Assembly (NCBI GenBank): GCA_963989385.1
Contig: OZ022508.1
Coordinates: forward strand, 54,413,087 to 54,477,086
Source: Ctena decussata
Lineage: Eukaryota; Mollusca; Bivalvia; Lucinida; Lucinidae
Length of the DNA: 64,000 nucleotides
Reading direction: 5' to 3'
In this document: positions 11,501-21,905 of the stretch, piece by piece
Layout: each line of letters starts with the position of its first letter
Position numbering within the stretch: position 1 is the stretch's first letter
The notes under the pieces: generated by a model
Databases searched by the model: none
The model's input: only the letters and a program-made list of their open reading frames with translations
What the model was told of the DNA's origin: nothing
Translations under genes and position numbers: made by a program

Positions 11501-12291
11501 TTATATGCCTCTCTACTCAAATGTAGTCCCAAAAGAGGCAAACAGGATGCCACAAAAGCTGTCTTCTTTGTATATCTGGTGAGAAAACGTGCCGTGTACC
11601 CATTTACATTAAAGAATACTACCCGTCAATTTTTGTTGATACTTGAAATTTACAACATTTACTGACTGTTTTTGTTCTCCGACAGAAACTGTTCTACCAT
11701 TTAGGGATACCTTTAAATATAGCTACTCGTTAGTTGTTGTTTTTTTCATACGAATATGGCTATTATTTATTCGTAGACAAAACAGTGTCCCTTCAAATAT
11801 GACCGTTGCTCTATAAATTGTGACATGATGCTTTTATTAAAGGATGGAACAAAATGCAGAATAGATCAGCTTCTGTCCGTCAGATAACAATTTATTCCGC
11901 AATCTTGACACATGTCAAGATAAACATGTAAAACTTGTAGATCCAGGACAGAAAGAAGACAGTGAATATCAATCCGGTAACAACAAAAGAGAAAGTCTGT
12001 ACCGTGCGATCATTCTAAAAACTAGGCTTATGGAAACAAAAATGTCTAAAACTGAAAAGGGAATATTCTGATCAAACTGCGTGGATACGCAGGCTGATCT
12101 GAATCTTGTCTATTCGCATAAGCCGAAAAGTATCGTTTCATGCGACGTCAAATATTTGAGGCTTTCTCATTATCTGTATTTCAGGCACGGTAGGCGATTG
12201 GAAGAACCATTTCACTGTGGCGGAGAATGAACAGTTTGATAGACTTCTGGAGAGCGAGTTCTGTGACAGTGACTTAATATTTACATATTGA
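5410..12291 (+). CDS. SULT: SULT-A: cytosolic sulfotransferase, six coding exons, 315 aa
   Basis: Join 5410-5596, 6367-6460, 7540-7784, 9376-9476, 11038-11251 and 12185-12291 (948 nt with stop). All introns are GT-AG and the phases close exactly. The protein should transfer sulfonate from PAPS to hydroxyl groups of small molecules in the cytosol; no signal peptide or membrane segment is visible. Visible hallmarks are the 5'-phosphosulfate loop TYTKAGTHW (residues 58-66), catalytic His111 in LNSHF, Arg133 and Ser141 for the 3'-phosphate, SF at 239-240, YRKGTVGDWK at 278-287, and the dimer motif KNHFTVAENE at 287-296. Two oddities: the usual Pro of the loop is Thr60, and the stop falls two codons early compared with B and C. 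The start is chosen because all three copies have an AG acceptor one base before this ATG. The substrate is unknown. Vertebrate SULT1 enzymes are about 295 aa, so the C-terminus is somewhat extended. Confidence 0.93.
5770..6005. mobile_element. 236-bp palindromic MITE, copy A (SULT-A intron 1)
   Basis: The ends are GAGCCGCGACGTGAGAAAAC and GTTTTGTCGTGTCGCGGCTC. The arms hold CAGCCTGGGCATCCGCCCAG against CTGGGCGGATGCCCAGGCTG. ATTT flanks both sides (5766-5769 and 6006-6009), giving a 4-bp target duplication. No transposase. The matching intron of SULT-B lacks it, so it probably arrived after the A/B split. This is one of ten family members in the window. Confidence 0.88.
6367..6460 (+). CDS. 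SULT: SULT-A exon 2, residues 63-94
   Basis: TTACAG|GAACTC to TTCAT|GTAAGT. It completes the phosphosulfate loop (GTHWIWEIV) and the following helix (TKGQAEYATN). At 94 nt it matches B and C, and it ends in phase 2. Confidence 0.92.
7540..7784 (+). CDS. SULT: SULT-A exon 3, residues 94-176, catalytic exon
   Basis: CTGTAG|ACCC to GTCT|GTAAGC. It encodes SPRILNSH-type sequence with catalytic His111 and the 3'-phosphate motif VYRNPKDLAVS (Arg133, Ser141), then GFSWMFGEVQPFETFSEFLP. The residue two before His111 is Asn (NSH), where SULT1A1 has KTH. 245 nt, ends in phase 1. Confidence 0.93.
8051..8225. mobile_element. CRE-rich hairpin MITE, copy a (SULT-A intron 3)
   Basis: The ends CCCAGCAGGCACATGATGTC and GACATCATGTTCTTGCTGGG pair as an imperfect hairpin. 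A second CCCAGCAGACACATG start at about 8105 suggests one copy nested in another. The arms carry several TGACGTC words, including full TGACGTCA palindromes (the CREB/ATF consensus). Related copies lie at 24299, 37091, 50670, 56937 and 59037. Confidence 0.8.
8485..8698. mobile_element. 214-bp palindromic MITE with TA target duplication (SULT-A intron 3)
   Basis: The ends GGGTCAACTCGGGTAAATTC and GAATTTACCTGACTTGACCC are flanked by TA (8483-8484 and 8699-8700). The core is a hairpin with arms GATGAGACGGCTCATGATGAGCC. Each arm holds a doubled AATTCGGACAG word. The TA duplication suggests mobilisation by a Tc1/mariner-type transposase. Related cores (GAGGCGGCTCATGATGA) occur at 46.1 and 47.3 kb. 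Confidence 0.78.
9376..9476 (+). CDS. SULT: SULT-A exon 4, residues 176-209
   Basis: TTTTTCAG|ATTC to TTACAG|GTAAGA. It encodes YSYNSVFRYFKEMERF and LNLHFEDML. The HFEDM word aligns with the YEDM segment of vertebrate SULTs, with Phe where the PAPS-contacting Tyr sits. 101 nt, ends in phase 0. Confidence 0.92.
10750..10930 (-). mobile_element. tRNA-derived SINE, reverse orientation (SULT-A intron 4)
   Basis: On the reverse strand a B-box-like GGTTCGATTTCCG is visible (complement of 10893-10905). Its tail, read on the + strand, holds GGATTGATGGATGGATGACT and TGCGATTTTACATCC. The same tail words, TGTAAAATCGCAAGTCATCC in the opposite sense, end a SINE at 60048-60263. It is degenerate and not a functional tRNA. 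Confidence 0.55.
11038..11251 (+). CDS. SULT: SULT-A exon 5, residues 210-280
   Basis: AATCAG|AACCC to AAAAG|GTATTC. It encodes NPTDAVRHVAQFLNKDLSE and CSFKNLKEAEEN (Ser239 and Phe240 match the PAPS adenine contact region), then a charged E/K-rich stretch and YRKG. The charged stretch is longer than in vertebrate SULT1. 214 nt, ends in phase 1. Confidence 0.92.
12185..12291 (+). CDS. SULT: SULT-A exon 6, residues 281-315 and stop
   Basis: TTTCAG|GCACGG to the TGA at 12289-12291. It encodes TVGDWKNHFTVAENEQFDRL and a tail ending in DSDLIFTY. The next in-frame codons are TTA TGA: B reads TAT TCA TTA TGA here while A reads TAT TGA TTA TGA, so one C-to-G change removed the last two residues (Ser-Leu). 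The nearest clear AATAAA (12815) is over 500 bp away inside repeat-like DNA. Confidence 0.92.
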
Positions 12292-13386
12292 TTATGAGAC
12301 GGGACAAAGCGTAGTGTGAAACATTACTGAATTCCAGTGTAAAGAAGAGGGAGATATTGTTTTGCATGCAAAATATTTACAACTGTCCCTGCAAAGGGAG
12401 GCAACTTAAATCAGGGAAGGGGATCACAGATTCTCTTTTTCAGTACGCTGCACAGAAAAATGATAGTTAAGCTTTGTTTTGTCCCCCAAAGCCTCCAAAG
12501 GTCAGGGTGACTTATTGGTTTCAGTGCATTGGTGTTGGCGTCCGTGTCAGTATCTAAATTGTATTATATCTTTGCTTCTCTTCTCGATCGGGATCGACAC
12601 TTCAAGGCAAGAATTTGGTTACCTAGAATCACATTCTTTTATTTAAGAGTAGACCATTTTTCAGAAGGGATTTGTCGCCCTTGAATACAAACAGGAAATC
12701 ACAAAAAGTCGCCTCCCTTTGTACAAATGACAGAAAACGTGAACAGAAACCCATGCATCTTAAATGAAGATAAACACCACTCAGTCTGGAAACAGACCTT
12801 TCCTGTTGTGGAAATAAATTGTTCCCTAAGCATTATCGGGGTGTTCGATCACGTGTATTTACGTCACAGGAAATACCGTAAATAGCAGTACAGTGATCTG
12901 CTTCGTGGTTACTTTTTCAAACAACTTCTTTAATTCAGAATGCAGTCTTTTAGAAAATAGCACAGAGAAAGCGTACGTGTTAGTACTTTAAGCGGCTACT
13001 CTTGTCTTTACAAAGAGTTTACAAGTTTTCATGTTTAAACCTCCCCCAGTTTCGGAGCGTTAACAACATTAAAGGAGCTCTAGAACACAAAAGCCTATTT
13101 TCGATTTAAGATATTGGGAGACGATTACATGCAAAAGTCTATAAAGCCCGCTATAAAACAGCCAATATCAGCTGAAAGTACTCATGCCTACCAATCTCTC
13201 TGCACTTCATTTTAAAAGAATGCACACATAAATAATCGAACGTAAAGAACGCCTGAGCTAGGTTTCTTGTTCTTAAAAATGACGTAAAAACGACGCAAGA
13301 ATACACGTGGTCAACCATTTTTATAATTGGATCATCCTGAAAACTGGGTAATGAACAATCTGCAACTGCATTTGAAAAAGTTAAAT
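12292..13386. other. SULT-A 3' flank, no further gene
   Basis: This stretch holds the 3' end of SULT-A plus repeat-like phrases such as AGGAAATCACAAAAAGTCGC and TCCCTTTGTACAAATG (about 12690-12730). Those belong to the dispersed GAAGCAACTC hairpin family seen at 24.8, 25.5, 47.5 and 63.8 kb. No exon is visible on either strand. Confidence 0.5.
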
Positions 13387-13622
13387 GAACCGCGACACGA
13401 GAAAACCAACAATGTGGTTGGGCGCCCAACGCAGACTCAGATCAGCCTGGGCATCCGCCCAGTCTAATCAGACTCTTCGCTGTGCACTTAAAGGGTAGCT
13501 GAGGGTCTATGCAAGCTCCATGCAGACAGCAAAGACTCTGATCAGACTGGGCGGATGCCCAGGCTGATCTGCGTCTGCGCTGGGCGCACAACCACATTGT
13601 TGGTTTTCTCGTGTCGCGGCTC
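13387..13622. mobile_element. 236-bp palindromic MITE, copy B
   Basis: Starts GAACCGCGACACGAGAAAAC and ends GTTTTCTCGTGTCGCGGCTC, with the family core CAGCCTGGGCATCCGCCCAG. The flanks (AAAT on the left, ATTA on the right) no longer match exactly. Confidence 0.88.
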
Positions 13623-14703
13623 ATTAATACTCATAGTTTTTCAGTCAACACTCCCGCAAAGCTTCGTTTTCCTTGATGGAATAGGAACTACATAATGTAA
13701 TGTGCAAAGTCAATTATAAATCGCGTAAGTATGTATTAAAGTACGAATTTATATGGCTTCCTCAACATAATATTTAAAAATGCAGACTTTATAGGAACTC
13801 CTCAGTGTAATGTGGTGAAATGTAAACTTTATAAAAAACTTAGTGCAAAGTCTTAGTGAAAAGCACCGCAAGTGGGGCAATATACTTTTCTGAGAGTGAT
13901 GGAATCTTCACAAGCCATATGGTGGCCCAAAAGCTATAAAACCGAAAATATTAGCGGTCTAAACTATCCACTAGCTGAATATTCCATTCATTTATCTGAT
14001 GACCCCAGCCAAGAATTAGGCGTCCAGGAGATGGTCCTCATAAGCCTATAGCTTTCGATCAAATCCTGGTCAATATTTTCTATTCTATGTACATGTACTA
14101 AAATTTGATGTATAAAATATTGTTTAAACCAAGAATTAGGCGCCTTGGGCACTTACAATCAGCCACACACAGGTACGTATGTGCGCACAAGAATGCTCTG
14201 TAAAACCAATCAAAGTGATGTAACTCCAAATTAGATAAAGGGAGCAATCGTAATACTCAACCTACAGCATCAAGCTAAAGTACGTTGCAATAAAGTTTCA
14301 AAGAGATATATTATACAGTGTAGATACAGATGAGGCGGCTCGTGATGAGTTTAATGCTGTTTGAACTCTAAAAAATATAGTTAAATAACCTTCTTTCTTT
14401 TTCTTTCCCTTTAGAAATTTTGCAGGCGTAGGTAAACTTTGCGGGAGGGTTATGGCGGGGGGGGGGAGGTTAGGAGAGAGAGAGAGAGGGTGGGAGGTAG
14501 AGTAGGTGGGTTACACTCCTAGCTAGCAAAAACTGAAAAACTGATATTTCGATGCTTCATAAAACTGCTGTTTCCTTGGAAGAGATATGCCCACTACATC
14601 GGACCTTGCTATAAAAGCCATAATGACTGGACAAAGATACTTTCTGACTATTCCTTTGCTGTTCAATATATGATGCATTTAGTCTTTTTTTTTTCATCTA
14701 TTT

Positions 14704-14941
14704 GAGCCGCGACACGAGAAAACCAGAAAAGTGGAATGTACGTCCAATACAAACTCAAATCAGCTTGGATATCCGCCCAGTGAGATTAGAGTCTGTGTTG
14801 TTGGCATGGAGCTAGCTAAGACAACTAGGTACACTTAAAGCGCACAGCGAAGACTCTGATCAGACTGGGCGAATGCCCAGGCTGATCTGAGTCTTCGCTG
14901 GGCGCATATGCCACTTTGTTGGTATTGACGTGTCGCGGCTC
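14704..14941. mobile_element. 236-bp palindromic MITE, copy C
   Basis: Starts GAGCCGCGACACGAGAAAAC. The left arm is more diverged (GAATGTACGTCC), while the right arm keeps GACTGGGCGAATGCCCAGGC and TGTCGCGGCTC. The flanks ATTT and AATT approximate the 4-bp duplication. Confidence 0.85.
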
Positions 14942-15469
14942 AATTTTGTTGTTTAACAAGTTTAACTGGAAACTTATTTTCGTTTATTTTTCTGTGCCAA
15001 TTTTTTGTTTTCTACTTTTTACAAATTAGCAGAATAACTAATAAATACACAAGCTTGGAAATATGTTTTTCTCGGCATTTGAAATTGAAGAGATAAAAGG
15101 TAATCCGGGCTATTTCACGTCGCATTGTTTTAACTTCAAAAACTAACAGCGACGTTGGAAACATACTATGCCGTTAAAACATTACCGAGTTATTCTAAAT
15201 GAACACCCCTGTTTTAATAAACGTCCACTGCCTCTTTTCCGAGACGTTTTGAGTCACTTGAGCTCCATGTTTCAGTTGTACAAACGGGAAGACCCATCAC
15301 GAATTTCCTGTTTGCTTCTCTGGAGGGTCTACTCTTTAGGTAAAGAATTTGCTCTTCCTCCTACAGGTGCAATTTCTTTCCTATAAGAGTTAACCTCTAT
15401 TGTCGATGAATGCAAGCACAGGAAAACAGTACAATGGTTTCCTAAGAAAGTATAATGTAAATGGTGGTG

Positions 15470-15979
15470 TCATTTAACTGACGCTATTATATGCAGAGAA
15501 GAGTGTGTGAATGTCCCTTTGCTTTCTTTGGAAATATTTGTTCTGCGGCAGCTTGGAATGCGAGAAAAGTAACTAGATTTTTTTTCGCTATGAAGTCTTA
15601 AAAGGCGACATTTACGTATTTGGATAGTAACAATAGTTCCCCATTTATCCCGATCAGTTGTCTGAGCGAAACTATTCGAAACTACGCGAAGTCTGCACCA
15701 AAATAGTGTGGCTCTCTTTTTATTAAGTGTGGCACCGTTTATGGAAAGCGGCTCTGAAGTTATGGTCCCAATTTCATCTAGGCAATAATGGCTCATTCTT
15801 TCCCCGCACTTTGAGACTAAACAGATTGTCAGAGTCAGTCGCGTGCAGACTCGGCACACATATACTCGCTCACATACACATATAGCAATTAACACCAATT
15901 AAGTGTCATTTCAGTACTCCGTCATTCTTGGCGTCTTTGTATGAACTCTAAATACGTCTGTCACAGTTCAGACACAGGA

Positions 15980-16021
<42 letters not shown>

Positions 16022-16122
16022 ATCGGGTTTGACGTCGCTTCTAGCATTCTTTTAGTCATATCACGATGGGTTCGGGCTTTGTATTAACTCTAAATACGTC
16101 TGTCACAGTTCAGACACAGGAA

Positions 16123-16164
<42 letters not shown>

Positions 16165-17049
16165 TGTGTGTGTGTTCGGGTTTGACGTCGCTTCTAGCAT
16201 TCTTTTAGTCATATCACGATGGGTTCGGGCTGTGACGGAGAGCTCAATGATCACTTTTAGTGTGCTTCCTCACTGAAACACCATACTAAGAACACTTATT
16301 GACATGATATCACACCCGGTCAAAATGTCCTGAACCTTGTCAATCAGTTCTAGTTTTACTCATGTCATAAAGTGTTCTTATTATGATATTTCAGTGAAGC
16401 AGCACTCTAAAAGTGAGCATTGAGCTCCCCCTGTCACAGCCCGCACCCATCGTATTAGACAAAGAGTGTTGAAAGCGACGAAAAACCCGAACGAACACAC
16501 ACATACACACACAAGTAAAATTTCTGTTCATGAACTGTGACAGACCTGTATTTTTAGTTCATACAAAGACGCCAAGAATGACAAGGTACTGCAACGGCAC
16601 TAAATTGGTGTCACTTGCTGTACGGGTATGTAGGCGAGTATGTGTGTGCCGAGTATGCACGTTACTGACTTTAAATTTGACAATCCGTTTAATTTCATAG
16701 TACGGGTTGAGCGGACTGAGATTGAGCCATCGTTGTCTAGATGAAACTGGGACCACAACATAAGAGCCGCTTTCCATGAACAAAGCAACACTACATAAAC
16801 GGAGCCACAAACTTTGGTGCAGATTTCGTTCAAAAAACTGATCGGGATAAATGTGAAACTACTTTTATCAACCAACCACGTAAATGTCATGTTTCAAGTC
16901 TACAAAGCTCCTTCGTTTATGAGAAAAATCTAGTGACTTTCTCACACTCCATGCCACTAAATGACTAGACTCGCCTCGGAACAAATAATTTCAGAGAAAG
17001 CAAAGTCACATTTACATACCCTTCTCTGAAGGTATCTTCAGTTAAATGA
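15470..17049. mobile_element. 1.58-kb near-complete palindrome (giant foldback element)
   Basis: The outer ends TCATTTAACTGA and TCAGTTAAATGA match. Moving inward, paired stretches include TTTGCTTTCTTTGG with its inverse near 17000, TTATCCCGATCAG at 15648 with CTGATCGGGATAA at 16838, ATTCTTGGCGTCTTTGTATG with CATACAAAGACGCCAAGAAT, and GAGCTCAATGATCACTTTTA with its inverse at 16412-16431. The centre is near 16335. The arms are about 750 bp, imperfect and without a long coding frame. The left arm has an internal duplication with GT microsatellites (15945-16232). Confidence 0.82.
15945..16232. repeat. Tandem duplication of about 140 bp with (GT)n tracts
   Basis: Two copies of a unit start with TCTAAATACGTCTGTCACAG, run through a (GT)n tract (15982-16017 and about 16125-16172), and end with CACGATGGGTTCGGGCT. 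The opposite arm of the palindrome has only one such unit, so this expansion came after the foldback formed. Confidence 0.88.
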
Positions 17050-17642
17050 TTTTGCCATCTAATAGGAATGTGCTCTTTATTTGTTATCTCATCCCTGCAA
17101 CAACAGAAAACGAAAATACATTTAGAGCAGTTCATACATTTATAGCTCGTTCTGATAGATTTTCGCGATGAATTAATTTATACTTCAACATAACTATCGT
17201 TGCTATAGCACTGCAGAGTCATTCTCCATAATTTTTAGTATCGGTATTTTCTTCCTGGTGAATTGTCGCTGGCTGATGCATGCGTTATCGGATAGGTACG
17301 AATTTCAATTTCAATTCACTCCGACTTTGCCGTCGTGGGTTGATGTTCCGTGTTCGGCCCTCAAACGACATGTATTAATCATCGATGGTTCACGTTCAAG
17401 AAAATAAGTTCTCATCTATAAGATGTACACAGACGTATTAATACATACACTACAAACGTATTATCTATTTTTTGAATGAACCAAACTAATGCCTTACCAC
17501 GACTCTCTGAAATGCGTTATTTGGGGTCTGAGACGGCTTGGGTGGGACTGAGGAGCGGCAACACGGTTTTGACCATTTCTTTTTTTACTAAGTAGTATTA
17601 TAAAGTTGGATTAAATGAACTGGTAGATTTATTGAATGGTAT

Positions 17643-17757
17643 CATCCCACTTGGGCGCACGGCGTTGAAGCGGCATTGAATCAGCGTTGATTCAACATCA
17701 TGACGACGAATCAGCGTTGATTTAGTGTTGATTCAGCGTTGTGTGCCGGCTGGGATG
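17643..17757. repeat. Hairpin MITE related to the CCCAGC family
   Basis: The ends ATCCCACTTGGGCGCAC and GTGTGCCGGCTGGGAT pair, and the arms repeat the words GAATCAGCGTTGATT and GTTGATTCAGCGTTG. The terminal CCCA-GGGCACA pattern is like that of the CRE-rich hairpins, but the interior is different. Confidence 0.6.
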
Positions 17758-19189
17758 TAATCTGGAACAAGTAGTCTTTTCGTAGCCTGTTATAATGCTA
17801 TGGATGAATCGAAGACTTATGTTTATCTACATAGGTTCTACTATGTTCAAAGATACTACCATAAACCATAATGAAACAGTATTTGAGTTTAACCATGATA
17901 CACAATATATTGAATTGTATTTTTTTTTTCACTAATAGGAGAGGATACCTATAAGTTCTTGGAACTTGTTTTCCGATCCTAACATTATATGTATGTGTGA
18001 ATATATTTTGTACGAAACAAGAAATAAATATTGTTTAAACCAACAGATAAAAATCGAAAAACGCCACCTTTTCTCTTGTTTACCAGCTATAACTTTAGAG
18101 CCGCACGTGCTACGGAAGTTCAGGTGTGTGTTACATTTAATAACAACTTAATACTAAAAGGAAAAAGATAATAATCGGAATTATAGAACATCTATACATA
18201 AGATAACACACCTCAAATACTGCAAAATGTTTTAACAATTTTATGCTAACGTTTGGGACTTCTCTTATAGGAATGAATTTTATTTTTGCGGGTTTTATCG
18301 AAATGTAAACGCCGGTTAAGTTTGTGAGCGATTCGCTGGCGCTTACACATGCATAAAATCCACTAAAATCCATTGCTTATAATTCCCACTTGGTCACTTT
18401 TACGTGTACCTTAAAATGTCAGCTATACCGAGTATTTTAGAAACTGCCGTTTTCTGTACGCTCTTGGCAAATTGTGCTAAACTAGCAGAAGAAAATTGAG
18501 TGGAATTATTGAGAAATATTTCCCAGCATGCACAATTTGCTGGCTGTTTTCTGTACATTGTAAAGTTGTGAAAATTTATTGTGTCTGTGGACCAGAATTA
18601 CCTCGTTTGACAATTTTATTGACTGAATGGAGGTGTTGCTACTATGTGATCGGGAGGCAGAAACAAATAGTTGTTATTTGTCTAGTCTTGCCACAGTCCC
18701 TGGGTTACCTCGGTGTGCTATGATTTACGTGTTACATGAACAGTTTTGCCGGTTTGATAAGGCGGATGCCATCACTTACATTCGCCGACTCTACAGTCAC
18801 CGATCGCGGACCTTATACCGCCTTTCCAGCTCAGGGCACACTGGGTGCGGATGTCTTGGTCTGTTGGATGGAAGAAATTGATTGGACATGTGAAACCCAG
18901 TGGAAGTCATAAAATGCCCCCCTCCCCCTCCCCAGCATGAAAGGTGAGCATTAACTTCACTAGGCGAGGACCTCCGAAGAAGGCACAGTAAGAAGTAAGT
19001 ATTAACCCATTAATGACGAATAGACTCTTCTATCCTTATGAAATGGATGAGTCCATTCATCATTTGAAGGGGTGTCTGGTAAATTTTCACTTTGGATTCT
19101 TTTACTTTAAATAAACAGCAGAGACCCTGATCAAACGCCGCGTCGTTCTGTGGCGTCTTATCTGGGTCTCCACTGTTTGTGTTACATTT
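17758..19189. other. Intergenic stretch without a supported gene
   Basis: Short open frames occur on both strands but none resembles a known protein or has convincing splice context. The interval 19020-19185 resembles the dispersed repeat that precedes some 236-bp MITEs (GATCAAACGCCGCG, GTCTCCACTGTTTG). Confidence 0.45.
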
Positions 19190-19412
19190 GAGCCGCGACA
19201 CGACAAAACCAACAAAGCGGTTGTGCGCCCAGCCCAGACTCTGATCAGCTTGGGCAACCACCGTCTTCACTGTGCGCATTGAGGTAGCTTAGACCCTAAG
19301 CTGCCCTTTAAACGCTTAGTGAAGTATCTGATCAGACTGGGCGGATCCACAGGCTGATCTGAGTCTGCCCTGGGCGCCCAACCACTTTGTTGTATTTCTC
19401 GTGTCGAGGTTT
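19190..19412. mobile_element. 236-bp palindromic MITE, copy D (degenerate)
   Basis: Starts GAGCCGCGACACGACAAAAC and keeps GACTGGGCGGATCCACAGGC on the right arm. The right end has decayed to CGTGTCGAGGTT and the left arm has lost about 13 bp. Confidence 0.82.
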
Positions 19413-19715
19413 ATCGAAATGACGTGAGGCATGAATGGGTTAAGAGTCATTCTCTGTAGGCATCAAAGTGACAGTGAAATGGCATGTCTCAGATTTTCTT
19501 GAAACTTTGAGCGGCAACGTGTCAAAAATATAGCACTACATGTATTTCTTGTCTGTGGCTTATAGGTTACCATGGAAACCACTTTTTTTATTTTTTGTCG
19601 AAATTCTGTTAATTTCCTCATAGAAAAATGACAAAAAGCACCCTGTTCCTGTGTCCTGAATATCTCAAATGATATAATGAGATAATATGGTCATTACTTT
19701 TTCTTCTGTTTAAAT

Positions 19716-19983
19716 GTCACAGGGTGTAGGTAATTTTTGTACTTCCTTGCGGTACAAGCCGGCTTTTATAGCGACGTGGTAGAGTGCTCGCCTTTAGATC
19801 GAAGGGTCCCAACGTGGGGCGCCATTTGTCACGGACTCTTAAAAAATCTCATTTCCCCGACCGAGGATCGAACCAGGGACCCTTCGATCTAAAGGCGAGC
19901 ACTCTACAACGTCGCTATAAAAGCGGCTTGAACCGCAAGGCAGTACAAGTGTATGATATATCTAATTACCTACACCCTGTGAC
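19716..19983. mobile_element. TIR element with tRNA-like core, copy 1
   Basis: The ends GTCACAGGGTGTAGGTAATT and AATTACCTACACCCTGTGAC are perfect inverses. Inside, TTGCGGTACAAGCCGGCTTT, TATAGCGACGTGGTAGAGTG and CTCGCCTTTAGATCGAAGGG on the left pair with their inverses on the right. The inner arm reads like a tRNA D-arm (A-box) followed by GGTTCGATCCTCGG (B-box) on the reverse strand. It is a foldback built around tRNA-like sequence, not a functional tRNA gene. Confidence 0.8.
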
Positions 19984-20349
19984 AATATGACATAGCTTTT
20001 TCGAACATTTCTTAACACAAAGCTATTTTAAGGGGTCTAGAAACAAAAGCTTAACTACAAATTTCTAAAAATGAATAACAAAATGAAATAACCTCTTTAT
20101 TTCACACATTGCCAGGTAGTAAAATCATACTCAGCATTTATTGATTGTAAGGTAAGGTAAGGTTGTCGACCTCAAGGATTTCATTCCTCCTTACACCATT
20201 GTCCTACATTTACCGTAAATCTATATTTAAAATAAATTCTACCTGTAACCTGATGTATTTGTGTTTGACTTTTATCAATGTTGCACGAAATACAGTGTTT
20301 AAGGACGTTATCAGGTTAAAAAGTGAGTATTTTAACAGTTTTCATATTA

Positions 20350-21535
20350 GAGACGTTCTCAATTAAGCTGGGCCATTAGCTATTAATTTTGTCCTTCGTA
20401 TTGCCTTTCTTTAAATTACAAACTAACGGTCCTGTTTACCCTCTGACAAGTTGCCCTCTGTCTAAAGAAGTAGATAAAAGTACCAAGACATGCATGCGTT
20501 TTGTTAGACATTTTTAACACTGGTTCGAATAATGATACCCTGGTTTAAAATGCGACGTTTTAAAATGTCGCAATATTGCCGTTGCATAGATATGAACGCC
20601 GCACGGCTAAAAAAAAAGATAAATCACTGCTATAAATCGAGTTCCATATTAAATTAAGGTGATTTCTTACATATGCCCTCGCTTAAACAATATCTAAAGG
20701 GTAGTTTTTACTACGAAATGAGACTGGGAACTAGTGTCGCAAATTTTATGTAATCTACATCACAGCGGTAAATTCGTGATACATGTATTAATTAAAATGG
20801 CCCAGCATCATAAAACTTACAAGATCGCACGAAGAAATACGTGTTCCTCAATATCTTATATCATTTGTGCAAATTTGCTCAATTTGTATATTTTACTCGA
20901 CTTCAAAATACATTACCCCAGCATTTTTCTGTAAGAATGTAACCTTACGTCACGGGCTTTTCTTCAAACTGAGCAAAGCAATCGCTCTGAAACTCATGTG
21001 CAAAATCCTGCCTAGTAACAGCTACAAGATGGTGTGCTTAGATTTTATGCACTGCAACATTATATGATATAAAAACGTTAAAATGTGTGCACTGTAACCT
21101 ACGTCACACGTAACCTACGTCACAACGTCACTAAGACCACATTTTGAAAGCGTTGACGTCATTTGATTAAGCAGCGCTTCATAGAAAACCCCTTTCTTCC
21201 AAAAAAGCAAAGAAAAACATTTTAAATTGAAACAGCCAAAGTAATAAAATGTCAGTAGGTTAGTAAATGTGCAATGCTACGCATGTCAAAGAAATCGTAT
21301 GCGACATCGTCTTTCAACATATCTTAAATAACGTCATAAAAGCTGTTTCTAATTGTTAGGGTATGTCTCTAAACATGGTTGGTATGCCATAATCTGAAAC
21401 TATTATCTGAAAATATTTTAAAGATTTGAAGCAGATATAATGAGCATTATGGTCGTGATTTTTTCTTGAATTCTGGAATGGTTGTATATATGGCCATTTT
21501 TGTCCGCGGACGGCCCAGTTTAACTGAGAACGTCT
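20350..21535 (+). mobile_element. GAGACGTTCTC TIR transposon, 1.19 kb, copy 1
   Basis: Left end GAGACGTTCTCAATTAAGCT; right end AGTTTAACTGAGAACGTCT, its near inverse. A second copy of almost identical length lies inverted at 26601-27788 inside SULT-B intron 3, and shared interior words confirm the match (GATACATGTATTAATT/AATTAATACATGTATC type, CACTGTAACCTACGTCACA, CTTGGTACTTTTATCTACTT). No transposase frame is visible, so it is non-autonomous. The 4-bp flanks are ATTA and AATA. Confidence 0.83.
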
Positions 21536-21635
21536 AATAAAATCCTTCTTGACTCCTTAGTTATCCGCCTAATCCTCATATATAATTTCCCTATCTCTCG
21601 TCATATTGTCCGACGACAGAACTATGGGACCCTCT

Positions 21636-21638
<3 letters not shown>

Positions 21639-21691
<53 letters not shown>
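21639..21691. repeat. (CT)n microsatellite
   Basis: About 53 bp of CT repeat. It is positionally equivalent to the tract upstream of SULT-A at 3977-4036. Confidence 0.95.
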
Positions 21692-21694
<3 letters not shown>

Positions 21695-21905
21695 CATGAA
21701 CAAGCATCATAAAATTGCAATATGCATTTTGACTCGCTTTCTTCACAGTCTCAGAGAGCTCAAAACAAAAAAAAAAAGAAAAACAAAACTATAAACTACA
21801 TAATAAAAACCTGTCGCTAGACTGCTAAAAGTTTACTTGATGACCTTAGTGAGACAAGTCAGATCTAACAACTAGTCTCTGATAAACACAACGCTACAAA
21901 GAATA

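Larger units (their letters stand above)
20185..21905. other. SULT-B upstream block, paralogous to 3685-4160, split by a transposon
   Basis: 20185-20349 and 21536-21905 together match the block upstream of SULT-A (see 3685-4160). The break falls exactly at the 1186-bp transposon 20350-21535. The SULT-A copy serves as the empty site: its AATGGAATCC aligns with AATAAAATCC to the right of the insert. Confidence 0.65.

Noticed and set aside
15470..15898. 142-codon reverse-strand frame with cysteines
   Set aside because: It lies wholly in one arm of the 1.58-kb palindrome; the other arm has disrupted versions. Not a gene.
20734..21067. Transposase or host genes in the GAGACG element
   Set aside because: Frames of about 66-72 codons occur in both copies, but the two copies diverge without preserving codons and no transposase motif is visible.
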